Of a DNA stretch of 64,000 nucleotides, positions 50,721-61,779 are shown piece after piece. The notes beneath the pieces were generated by a model. That model made no database searches. It saw only the letters and a list, made by a program, of their open reading frames with translations, and was not told where the DNA came from. The stretch spans positions 14,859,001 to 14,923,000 of the forward strand of contig NC_044584.1 of assembly GCF_901933205.1 (NCBI RefSeq), given 5' to 3'. Origin of the DNA: Camarhynchus parvulus. Lineage: Eukaryota > Chordata > Aves > Passeriformes > Thraupidae. The stretch's first letter is position 1; the number at the start of each line of letters is the position of its first letter. Position numbers and translations under genes: made by a program.

Positions 50721-53700
50721 GGGAAATGTCCTGAGACAGACAGCTGAAGGAGCAGAGTTTGGGGGTTGGGTTTCCTGTGCTGGGCATATTCTGCTTAATC
50801 TCTGAAGGTTTTTCATGTTTAGTGACCTCCTGCCCTCCTCTCTCTGCCCTCTCCCCCAGAGGTGACTTTGCTGAACTGCCAGCATAAACACCAGCCCTTG
50901 GATTGTCACCAGGAGGTTTGCTCAGGAAAAGCCACTTTCTCTGGCACAGCATATAGGGATTTATGTTGGATTGCAAAGGAATGATAAATCTTATCATTGC
51001 AATTACAGAAACAGGCTTGTTCTGTGGATTTTCCCCTTGTGCCACCATGCCCTCCCAAGGAGCTCCAGCTGCCCCTCGCTCTCCCTGTGCAGGCTGGAGG
51101 AGACAACCAGGGCTGGAGGAGCTTGTGCAGGAGATTCCCAGGAATGAGGCTTTAGCACAAGTTTGCTCAGGATTAGTCCACCTGTAATTGAATGTGCTCC
51201 AGTGCTGCACGGTTTGTTCCTCCAGAACAACTCTGGAATAATTAAATAATAAGAGAGGACGGAAAAGAACCCTGCAGAGTTAAATGAGCTTTGGATGTGT
51301 GCTGGTCCTACAGCTTTTTGCAGCCCCAGTGCTCCCTAAACCGGGGCAGCAGGCAGGACACACTCAGTCCCCACTGCTCCCAGAGCCTCTGATGTACTGA
51401 TGCTTCAAAAGGAAAAGAGGAGACAATGACAAGTCACTTCCATCAGGAAGAAATTCAGTTTGTGTGGTTCTGAATTGTGTCTGCAGCAAAGAAATCTCAT
51501 CACAAAGCATCTTTAAGCACAGTGAGCAACAGAGAAGATGGAGAAATAATGAAACTCAAACTGATCTACTGTAACTCTTTCAATTGTGCTCTGTTAGGGA
51601 GAAGCCTAGGTAATAAATTATCATAATTTTGAAATGTGAAATTGAGCTATCTTACAAGTACTTCCTGGTTGCAGTTCTTGACAGCGAACAAATAGTAGTT
51701 AAAATCTCCAATTCCATTCCCTTCATTTGCTCAGTGGTCTTTCAACTGAACAAATTTGAGCTGGCTTGTACCTCCTGTCTGAAGCTTCCACCCAAAGATG
51801 ATAATTTCTGAAGAGCTTCAGAAAAAAAAATCAGGATAGCAGCTTTTGAGTTATGTGAGGGAACGGAAAAAATATGCTTTTCCCATATGTTGTGATTGAA
51901 ATGTTGCATTTGCATAAGTCAAAACCAGCTGTAGCTATAAAATTTTTAACTTAACTTGATTTATTGCCCTTCTTGAGGAAGGAAAAAACAACAAAAGATG
52001 TCTCAAGAGTGATCCATTCAGTGGATTTTGAGTTAGGACATGAATGGTTACATCTGCCATATGTGCAGCTGCAGTATTTCCTAGTGGGGTTTTCTCAAAG
52101 CTTTTCAACAAGAAGGTTTTAGCCTGCATGGCACACACAGATCCAGGAGTTCTAGATGAAGATGACAGCCTTAAAGGACACTCAGAATTAGTCTGCTCTT
52201 AGAAATAGCATCATTGCCTACAATTGTTTATTTATCAGTAGTGTTTAAATGCTGGACAGTCATTTAGCTTCAGGCTAAGATGGCACTGAAATGGACTTAA
52301 AAGTATCAGTGTGACATGTCACACACCCTGCCCCAACGATCTTGAGTAGTTAAAAGCAGATACATGGAAGGATCTGCCAAATAAGACAGGGATGGGAAAC
52401 ATAAAGAGGAAACTCTGCACCTGAATGACACCATTTGCTGTACCAACAGGAACCATTTCATAATTTCTGTGAAAGGAGCACAATTTTCTCTCAGATTTTT
52501 TTTGTGTTGGGTCTTGATTTTTAGTTCCTTCTACCCTAGGAAGAAAAGAGTCTTCCATTTTTCATCTTAGATGCGCCGTGGAACTGGTGTTCCTCTCCCC
52601 TCCTAATGTACTGTGAGAGGAGTCACCCTGCACATAAGAGATTCTATCTTCTTCTTCTGTCCCTGGCACTGCAGTGAGATAGGAAATAAAGCTTTACTGC
52701 ACAGCAGAGCAAATTTGGTCCTGTTGAAGCAGGGGACAGAAATTTCCATGCATTTTGGTGGATGAGCAGATCACAGAGAAATGGCTGAGTCATTTTAACT
52801 CGTCTCTGTGGAGTGCTTTGGGTTCCACAAGGAGACAGGTTCATTAGTGCAACACACACATTTGTTTACCTGTGCACTAAAAAGTTTCCATAACATTTTT
52901 CAGCTCTCCCACTTGTTCTAAATAAAGATCTCATGGCTGCCTACACACACTGTCCCACCTGTGTCCTTAAGGGGCTGCAGCAAGGTGCCAGTTTGTTACC
53001 AGTAGGAGTCAAAGGTGGACACTGGCCTAATGCTGGAAGGAGGCGTTAAAGAATGATACAGAACTTGTCAGCGGGACAATTATAGAATCACAACCTGAGC
53101 AATTTCAGAGGGAAGCAGCCCACACGTAGCTGTTAAAGACAATATTAGGTTAATGCTGGACAGAATGGAGCCACGCCGAGCTCCCGTGGCAGGAATGTGC
53201 TGCACTTGTCCTTGCCGTGTGTCAGGCTCTGACAGCCCTTGTCACCTTCTTGTCTCAAAGACTTCTTCTGCAAATAAAACCTTGCTGAGGTTTGAAAAGC
53301 ACTGGGGGTCTGCATGAGAACACTTGGCTGCCCTGGCTGCAGTGCTCAGGGTACCCAAGGCACACACCACAGCTGGTCCTGGGACTGCACTCAGTGCAAC
53401 TCTATCTCTTTGCCTTTCTGTTCCCCACCCCATGCTCTGCAAGTTTTGCTTTTGCTGGCAAAAGTTGTTTTCTCAGTGTCAAAAAACGAGCCAAAGTCTA
53501 TAGTGTAAAATGATTTTTTTCACCTCTCTCACCTTTCCGTGGCAATTGGCAGGATTTGCAGGTTTCACATTACGTGTCAAGCTGCTTCCAGAGGGTCCAA
53601 ACTCCCAGACTCTTAAAAATCAATGAGCTAGACACAGTGAAAGCTCAGGAATTTCTTGCTTCATCACGTACCACACCGTATATAATGGTTTTTAAAAGAA

Positions 53701-54040
53701 AGAAACCAACACAGGTATACACAAACCTACCCAGAATTACAGCTTCTCTACATTTTGGAGAGCTGAAATTTAGTGGATCTTGACAATGTGTCTGCCTGCA
53801 TTAAGGCCCGATGTCATCAACACAGAGGTTACCAGGTAGGAGCTGTATGTGGGGAAGAGGTAGCAAACATACTCCTAGTTTTGTAGCCTTCCTCAACATT
53901 TTGGATCTGTGGCTTGAGTGGAAATAAGGGGATCTGACAGGAATAAGTGCGATACCAGCAGTGCTTTGTCAGTATAGAGGACCCACTCGTGCTGGAGAAG
54001 AGTTCTGGGAAGGACCACAGTTGCAGTGGGACTAGTAGAA
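50721..54040. other. Unique non-coding sequence, possibly with decayed LTR remains at the left
   Basis: The left part (50721-51350) may include degraded U3 or flanking sequence of the LTR at 50434. A 179-codon frame on the same strand (50671-51210 minus) shows no gag, protease, polymerase or envelope motif. The rest is unremarkable, with AT-rich 51480-51970. A weak TATAGAATCACAACC near 53082 resembles a CR1 end but is too short to call. Confidence 0.45.
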
Positions 54041-54140
54041 AAAAACCCAAAACCAACCAATAAAATAAATAAACAAAATTTTATAGAAATAATATAAATA
54101 TATAAATATAAATAATAAAAAATAAAAAAACCCCTAAAAA
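54041..54140 (+). repeat. A-rich (AAATA)n low-complexity tract
   Basis: Roughly 100 bases of A-rich sequence with ATAAAT, ATATAA and AATAAA words and few G or C. The sequence before it shows no retroelement body, so it is recorded as low complexity only. Confidence 0.8.
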
Positions 54141-55248
54141 CTCATTATTATAACCTGTGAAATAGAGCAGAGTCTACTCTGTTCGAAATAATCTTAGGTA
54201 GATTTCAAACATGAGCTTCATAGTAGAGAAAGTAAATGAGATTATTTGGGAGCACTGATCCTGGTCAGACTAAGATTTCCAGGGAGCTGGGGTGAGGGAG
54301 GCAGCAGGTCCCCCCTGCCTGGAGACCACCCCCTTCTGTACCCACTGGAGAAGGAACTGGGCAGTTGCTGCCTGTCTTTCTCTTCTGATACACTGGGAAA
54401 GGACAGGATAATCAGTGTGCAAATGACTTGAAAAAACACCCCAATGGCAGGCAGAAAATGCTTATTGACCCATCTTAAAAAACGAAAATCCCAGCAACCT
54501 CTTTCAACAAAATCTGTTTTCCTCTTGGTGGAGTAATGAATCACTGTTTATTTACATATGGGAAGTAGCACCTTACAGTAAATGGATGGAAGAGGGGGCT
54601 AATTTGAAAGTGTCACTTTGTGAAGGGCACCGGTAACATTTGTGAAACATTCCAGTTTTTGACCATCTGGCAATGTTGAGGGCTAAGCTAATGTATAAAC
54701 CTTGAGAGATCCCATTTGTAGCAGGAACTGCTTTAGACTTCAAATTATAATGGCGTGAGATCTCAAATCAATGCCACCCTAATAACACAGAATGGATTTG
54801 GGCCAGGACACAGTGCTGTTTATACTGGCTTCCTCTGAAAGGCCAGAATTACAAATCCAGGGGCTAAATCTTTCTCCCCTAAATTGAAAAAGATCTATTA
54901 ATAATGATTGTGAGCCAAGAGAAAAATCTAGACCCCTCTAGAGACAAAGGAACTGGCAGATACAACTGGGAGGTCGTTAGCTTAAGGTTTGCAATTGCTG
55001 CCCAAAGGGGCTCTCTTTCAAACCTGTCAGGAAATTCTTTCAGCTATTCAAAAAGTGTCTGCTTGGATATTGCAAAAGTCAGAGTATACCCAAAGAAAGG
55101 ACACAAGGAGGAAGAAGTGAAATTTAGCAGTGAATCCAAACCCAAATTTGATGATTTAGCACGTAAGGAATAGTTTGGGGAGGCAGCTGCCCTGGTGGGT
55201 GCTGGGAAGTGTGGGAGTGAAGCCAAAGCTGAATCACCAGTGCCAGGG
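54141..55248. other. Unique non-coding sequence
   Basis: No feature is recognised. The 89-codon plus frame at 54904-55173 is rich in charged residues toward its end but matches no family I know. Confidence 0.5.
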
Positions 55249-55254
55249 CAGGTC

Positions 55255-55623
55255 TGTGGTGTTTGTGAGGTCCCCAGGACGAGGTGAGAGATGAGAATCT
55301 GACTCCAAATTCTCAGAAGGCTGAATTATTATTTTATGATATTATATTTATATTAAAAGAAATTATATACTAAAACTATACTAAAGAAAGGGAAAGAATA
55401 CATCAGAAGGCTTAGAAAAGAATGATAATAAAAACTTGTGACAGACTCAGAGTCCGACACAGCTGGCTGTGATTGGTCATTAAATTAAAACAATTCACCT
55501 GCTGGGTAAACAATTCTCCAAATCACATTCCAAAGCAGCAAAACAGGGAGAAGCTGAAGCTTCCCAGCTTCCCAGGAGAAGAAATCCTGGCAAAGGGATT
55601 TTTCATAAAATATCACGGTGACA
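55255..55623 (-). mobile_element. ERVK-like solo LTR, 369 bp, minus strand
   Basis: This is the reverse-orientation relative of the LTR at 40584. On the plus strand it runs from TGTGGTGTTTGTGAGG to CACGGTGACA. Shared blocks include ATCAGAAGGCT, GACTCAGAGTCCGACACAGC, GGCTGTGATTGG, GGAGAAGAAATCCTGG and GGATTTTTCATAAAA. The copy is diverged: its polyadenylation signal is degraded (AATAATAAT-type) and small indels occur at the U5 end. Flanking hexamers CAGGTC (55249-55254) and CAGCTC (55624-55629) match at 5 of 6, consistent with an old 6-bp target-site duplication. No internal retroviral sequence is attached. Confidence 0.82.
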
Positions 55624-55629
55624 CAGCTC

Positions 55630-58600
55630 TGTGCCCTCGCCTGCCTCAGTTTCCCCGAGGCAGAGCAGGAGCAGTGACAGCGACCTTGGGAAGTTTTTCC
55701 CTTGACTCCAGAGCACACCACAGATGGAAAGTGCTTGCCAAGGGAAACTGCCGCTATTTTGGGCGGAGGGAGGTGAGGCCTGAGCAGCTGAGAGACTTAT
55801 CTGCAGGCACACAGCGAGGCAGAGCAGCCAGGAATAGCACTCGGGTCTCTCAGCAACAGATAATGCTTAATAAAGAATTTAAAACAGCAATTAAGGGCAC
55901 ACTCCTCCCAACTCCACATTAAATGAGGAATCCCCTGGCCTCCTTGGGAAGCAAATAGAGCTTGGAGCAAATTAGGGTGCAGACCTGGGACCTAAAGGAC
56001 TGCTTTGGATGAACAGTGTCACTTGAAGTGTTTTAGCAAGCAAAAACCAAAGTCAGTGCTGAGGATTAAGATTTGAAAGTAAGTGCTGACATACTGAGGT
56101 CCTTGGAAATTTTGTCTGTGAGGAAATCTACTGTATAATTAAATTTGCAGTTTCCTTAGTGGGACCATCATTTCCTTCCACGAACAAAAAGATTAATTTC
56201 TTAGATATTCTGTCATGGAGTCTTCTAATGTAACGAGGCTTGACAGACTGAATAAGTTAGTCCGCAGCTTTTAAGAATAATCTTTTTGATAGCAGCGATT
56301 CCCTGAGATGATAACCTTCCTAAAGACAACTAAGGAGTCTAGCAATGAGCTGAGAAGCGTGCTTTCACCAGCCACAGAGGAATTGCAGTCATGACCTTGT
56401 CCAGGCTCTCTGACAGGATTTTGGCAATGACTGCAGGAATTGGAGGCTCGAGAGGAAACGCAAACTTCCTGGTCAAAATGCCAGCAGATAAGTAATTCAG
56501 CGGGAGTCCCTGGGCTGCACTGGAGGGGTGAGGATGCCAGCACTACATTCAGATGAGATGAGAGCAGTGGTGTCATCAGAAATGTGCCCCACACCTGAGG
56601 CAGCCCGAGAAGAAGAGGTTGTTCACAAAGACCTTTCCTGACACATGGCTGTGACAAAATACCTGCAGATCATTTTATTCTTTCTGTGATGCAAGTTAGC
56701 CAACAACTTTTAAAAATTAACCTATTTGTAGGTTAGAAGATATCAAAGAATTCTACATTTTCTTCCTCTGGTTTCTCCCATTTGTAGCTGCCATTTATAT
56801 GGACAGGGCTGCTGCCCTTCAGACACCAAAGCAATGGTTACTGTTTTTACTGTTGGGAAAACCTCACTGGAATTTATTTTTTAAAATTCTAATTTATTCA
56901 GACTGAATGAGCAGCCTTAAGTCTTTGAGTAAGAAGGTTTAGCAGTCCAGGTTTTTCTTTTACAGGATTAAATTATAGAAAAATTCAAACCTGCTCACTG
57001 TTTCCACCAAATTAATCACAAATATGAGTCAACAATGGGACAGAAATCCTTTATCAGGAATGGGTATGGGCTCATGAAAATATGGGGCTTGGGGTTCCCA
57101 CACTGGCTTTTAGTTCAAGAGAAATTTATGGCTACAGAGAGAAACCAAACTGTTCTGCATCTCTTCTGCCTCTCCTCTCCCTGACTCACTGCAAGGTCAC
57201 CCCAAGAGGCAAAACAAGGGATGAGTGTATCCATGTTCCTCCACATCCAAAGCTGGGAAATGTTTTTCTGCAAGCACAAACTAAAAGTATCAATAAAGAA
57301 ACAAGATATAAAAAAATATCCATTTATACCAATTTATGTTCAGATTCACTCATCCTTTGGTTGTGCTTAGAGGACCCTCCTTGTCTGACTTGGCCTTTGT
57401 GCACTTTGGAGCATTTAAATGTTGTCTTTGGCACAAAAGGACCATTGAGAGCACTGGAAGAATGTCAGGATGTGTCAAATTTGAATGTCCTCCCTGCTGT
57501 AACTGGAAATCATCCTGCCTGCTTTTCAGTCCTACACAAGAAGGCTCTGCTCACTCTAGACAATCTTTTAGGGTGTGGTAGTTAAATATCCCACTGCTGA
57601 AATTTGCACTCACAGTCCAGGGAGCCAGGAGCCATGAACAAATGAGACCTTTTTTCCTGCTGCATTTCTCTTATGCTGCCTATCCTAAAGAAGACACAGT
57701 TTCCTGCATTGTTATTTCTTTCCCTTTCAGAGCAAAATCAACCCTAAATTAGTCTGCACTGAACAATTGAGTACAGCCTGCATCAGAAATGCTCTGTACT
57801 GCAGCTGAGAAGAGACTTTCAGGAGAGCTGATACCCAGCCCCTCAGCAGGCCTTTTACCATCTGGATCCAGCTGACATTAAAAGGAGTTCAGCCCCAGAT
57901 AGATTTTAGAAGCTGGGTCTGAGGTCTTATAGAGCTGTCTGAGTGAAGCAGCTGGAGCTCGAGACAACGGGGAATTCTCTTGTGGAATGAGGCTGGTTTG
58001 AGTCTCTATCCAGGTTTTTTTAAACATCTGGATGGGTGCTGCATGTATGACAAACACTTCCAAAGCTGGTTTTCCTCTTTTGACATCTGATAGCTTGCAT
58101 GAAATATACCATAATTTTTCCTGCTAATTGAGTTCATGCAATAAATTTTAGTTAAAATGGAATTCCTTCAGGGAAATGAATGAAGTTACCCACATGGCTG
58201 AGTCCCAGGAGAAAATACTCTTTACATGTGAATAGCATTTTCTGACAGTCTGCAGTGGTGCATTCTCTTGGCAGAAGTCTTTCCATAAATCACCAACTAC
58301 AGAGTGTAAAAAAATGAATTTTGGTATGTTACCATGAGATTCCTGGCAAAACTGCTTGTGAGAGAGTTAATTCATGTGCCTTGGCAGCTACCTAGTGATA
58401 AAGAATGAAAGATAGGTTCACAACAAGGGCCCAAGGAACCTCAAAGGGACAAATGGTGCTCTGATCACTGCAAAGCTACTTAGGGATAAGGAAAAAAAAT
58501 TGTCAGCAAGTTTCTGTAAGCCAGAAATATACTCCAAGAAAATCTGAAACATTTCTGTAACCTCATCCTGCCAGAGTGTGAAGCATCCAGATTTAAGCCT

Positions 58601-58844
58601 GAATGCCCCAAAACACAGAAGAGTGAATTTGATCTGAAAGCAACTTCAGGGCTGTGGAAAGGGACACACGGACACACGACATAAAGAAACAAAACAATCC
58701 TTCCTGCCTTCTGCTCATAGTTGGAGAGCAGGAATTATGGTCGTCAAACAGAAGGCAAAACATTTCTAACATCCACTAACAAACATGTGGTCACTCAACA
58801 ACTCATTAGACCTCTGGGCCTTTGAGCAGAACACCATACAAGCC
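55630..58844. other. Unique non-coding sequence, no gene seen
   Basis: Complex, mostly AT-rich sequence. 56000-56700 is high-complexity with a few CpGs retained and could be a conserved element. The 167-codon plus frame at 57082-57585 has no recognisable domain or signal peptide. Confidence 0.5.
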
Positions 58845-58863
58845 TTTTTTTTTTTTTTTTTTT
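58845..58863 (+). repeat. Poly-T run of 19
   Basis: Uninterrupted run of 19 T. If it were the tail of a minus-strand retrocopy, a TTTATT should lie just to the right; none does, and no flanking duplication is seen. Confidence 0.9.
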
Positions 58864-61559
58864 GCCAATGTATTCATAGTCATGAATGTGGAAAATGCAT
58901 TCACAGTGACATCAAGGGCTTGCAGACCAGCATGGCTCAAAGCATCAAGTACTGTGACACTAATCCCACTCCCACTGACTGTGAGAACACCTTTTTTGTG
59001 GTTGCTGCCTTCCTGTGTCCCAGCCAGAGGCAGAAGGCAGTGTTAGAACCCTTTCAAACACTCCAGAGGGCTGGTTTAGCCCTCAGGAGGAGCCAAGCCC
59101 AGTCTCTGACCGCCATTCTGCTCCCCAGGGCTGCAGAGCTGCACTGACAGAGCTTCCCCAGCATCCTGTGAGTCAGTGCCACCAGGAGCTCCGTCCCAGT
59201 TAGGGATGAGTGATCTGCTGCTGCTGCTGCACCACGGCACGCCAGATGTGAGTGGCACTGCTGGGGGATGGATGGCAGCACAGCAGCCCCTCTCTGGCTC
59301 CACCAGCAGTTGGCTGCCCATATGGTGGTGGCACACACCCCATGCTGATGGATGCTCAGCAGATGCTCTTCAAGAGCTAAATAATGCAAAAAGAGGCTGG
59401 TGTGAGCAATAGACAGCTCTCACAGTCCAGGCTCTGCTCACAGACAGCAAATGCAGTAAATTGGAGAGAGAAGGAGAGGCAATTTAAAAAAAAGAATAGT
59501 TTTAAAAACCCCAGGACAGTTCACTTTTAGATGTGTTAAAAAAAGCAGTTCCAGGTGGTGCTGAAGAGAAAGCTTTACTGTATTAACAAGGTTCTGCACC
59601 TTCATTAAAAATATTTATTTTGAAGAAAATTTTTACTTTAATTAAATGGGTCCTTGGCCTTCAGGAATTTGTCTACTTTTATCTGGGACTGTACTAAAGA
59701 CACCCATGCATGTCTGTTCTTAAAGTGATTATAGTCTCCCCTGAAAACCCTGGGTCTCTCAAGACCAGAAACCTCCACTAGAGCTAATGGAATTTCTCAG
59801 TTCATCTGCAGTACTCAGATGGGTACAGGTAACTATTGGAATCTGGATCTTTCCAGGATAATGCCAGACTTATTTTTATTGTCATGGTTAAAGAAAGATA
59901 ACCTCTCTGCTCGTATCAATACTTTAGAGCATCTTCAGTGGCAGAAATTAGGTCAGGCATAGACAAACTGCTGGTAGTTGAGGTGAAAAAAAAATCAGTA
60001 AGGTTACCTGATACAGAGAGAGCACAGCCAGCAGCAATCACAATATTAGCACAATATGCATCAAAATCCTCTTATATGTGGGAGTCACAAGAAATGGAAA
60101 CAAATACTAAAACCCACGCCAAGACATAAGCTGTGATTCATAGGATGAGACAGGAATGCAATTTTCAGGAGAAACACCACTGAAAACAAAACAATCCAAA
60201 GGAAAGTGCATTAGGTATGAGCCCATTTGAAGGGAAAAGGAATCAGAGCTGCCAACATTGCCCTGTACCTCCTCCATTTTGATACCACAAGCAGCCACAG
60301 GGAAATGAAAGCTAGAACTTAATATCCAAGGCCATTAGTGCTCTCAGTAATAGATTATCCCTGAAAACATGTTAAAGAAGAAAATTGTTTTAAATATAAA
60401 ATTGGAATAAGCCAAAATTAGCCCATAAACTTGAAATTAAAAAAAAAATCCTACGCATTGCTAACGCTTGTTAAAAAGAGCAAAAACTGCAAGGGGTTTA
60501 ATGCTTAATGTGAATTAACTCAGCCGTGTGTATTCTACAGCCAAAGCCACAGAAATGGCCATCTAAATTGATTCCTGAGCTGGTAGGCCTGCAGCAGATT
60601 CGCAAATGATAATGAATATATTAATAGATACTTTCACTAATTTCACTAATGACCAATTTTAACGAGAAATTTGGATTTGTAGATGAACAGAAACATTCCC
60701 ATTCCATCATCTGTACACGTGCGAAGAATTCCACATCCCAGGCCAGAGACTGAGCCAGCCATAGCACAGACTGCACACCCAGGGCAGCACTCCCTGCCCT
60801 CATGGAGCCTGCCCTCCCCAAGCACCTTCAAGATTTATGTCCTGCAGAATGCTGCTTGGCTCTGGAAAATGCATCCCTGTCAGTTTTTGGGACTGGGTGA
60901 CGGATGGTGTGGGCTTGTGGTGCTGCTGAGGAAGAAATCACACACAAACCAAGCTGACAAAGCAAAGAGCAGCCCCTGAATGTCACACTCAGGGAGCCCT
61001 GGGGACCCAGCAGAGTGTCCTGCTCCTCACACTGTGCTGGGATGCTGCAGCAGCTGGACTCTGCCTTCCCACCTTCCTTCTTGTGGGAAAGAACCACCCA
61101 GTGAAGCCTGGCTTTGCCAGTGACCACACAGCCAGAAAAATATCCTGGTGGTTGTCCTTCCCTACCATTTTCAGTCTGGTCTTCCAGCACCACAAAGGTT
61201 CTGTGGGCACCCAACACCTGGGTGAATGGAAAAATTATTTCAACTGCAACATTAACTCTGGAGGCTGAAAGGTTTTATTTTTTCCTGAATTTAATCTATC
61301 TTGCAACAAAAACAGCTTACCAGGGAACACATACAGAGACTCATTATCTCTGCCTCTGGCTTCAAAAGGCTCTGGAGGTTCCTTGGATCCATTCAAAACC
61401 TCTTCCACTTTCAAGTGCCACCACACATTATTCACTAATGGTAACATGAATCTCCAGACACAGTCTGTGTCTGATCTTTGTATCTTTGTGGCCACCAAAT
61501 TTTTACTTCCTTTCTCTTCCCATCCCCTGTTCTGTATTTCTATGTGCTAATGTTTTGAA
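58864..61559. other. Unique non-coding sequence, no gene seen
   Basis: GC-richer at 59030-59340 and 60740-61070, AT-rich elsewhere. The part 60420-60660 is AT-rich, complex and CNE-like. Frames up to about 129 codons occur on both strands without motifs. Confidence 0.5.
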
Positions 61560-61600
61560 TTTGTTTGGTTTTTTTCCTTTTCTTTTTTTTTTCTTTTTAT
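61560..61600 (+). repeat. T-rich low-complexity tract
   Basis: About 40 bases of T runs interrupted by C and G. Simple sequence with no further meaning visible. Confidence 0.8.
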
Positions 61601-61729
61601 GTCTCTGCTTTCACATTTCTTCTGACTAGGATGCTTTTATGCCCAGCATAATTTGGTACATATTTGAATAATTGTGCCTTCTTGGGCATTCAGTAAACTA
61701 TCCTTGAAAATGCCCCGTGTTTCCTCCAT

Positions 61730-61779
61730 TAGTGTGATTTGTCAGGAATCACACTAGAATCACACTAGAATCACACTAG
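61730..61779. repeat. Inverted repeat joined to an 11-bp tandem triplet
   Basis: TAGTGTGATT at 61730-61739 is the exact reverse complement of AATCACACTA at 61747-61756, with a 7-base spacer. The right arm is itself the first of three perfect AATCACACTAG units (61747, 61758, 61769). The left arm can therefore pair with any of three right arms. Confidence 0.9.

Noticed and set aside
53082..53110. TATAGAATCACAACC as a CR1 minus-strand end
   Set aside because: Only about 15 bases fit and the following sequence does not continue the CR1 pattern.
58845..58863. Poly-T as tail of a minus-strand processed pseudogene
   Set aside because: No TTTATT next to it, no target duplication and no coding similarity to the right.
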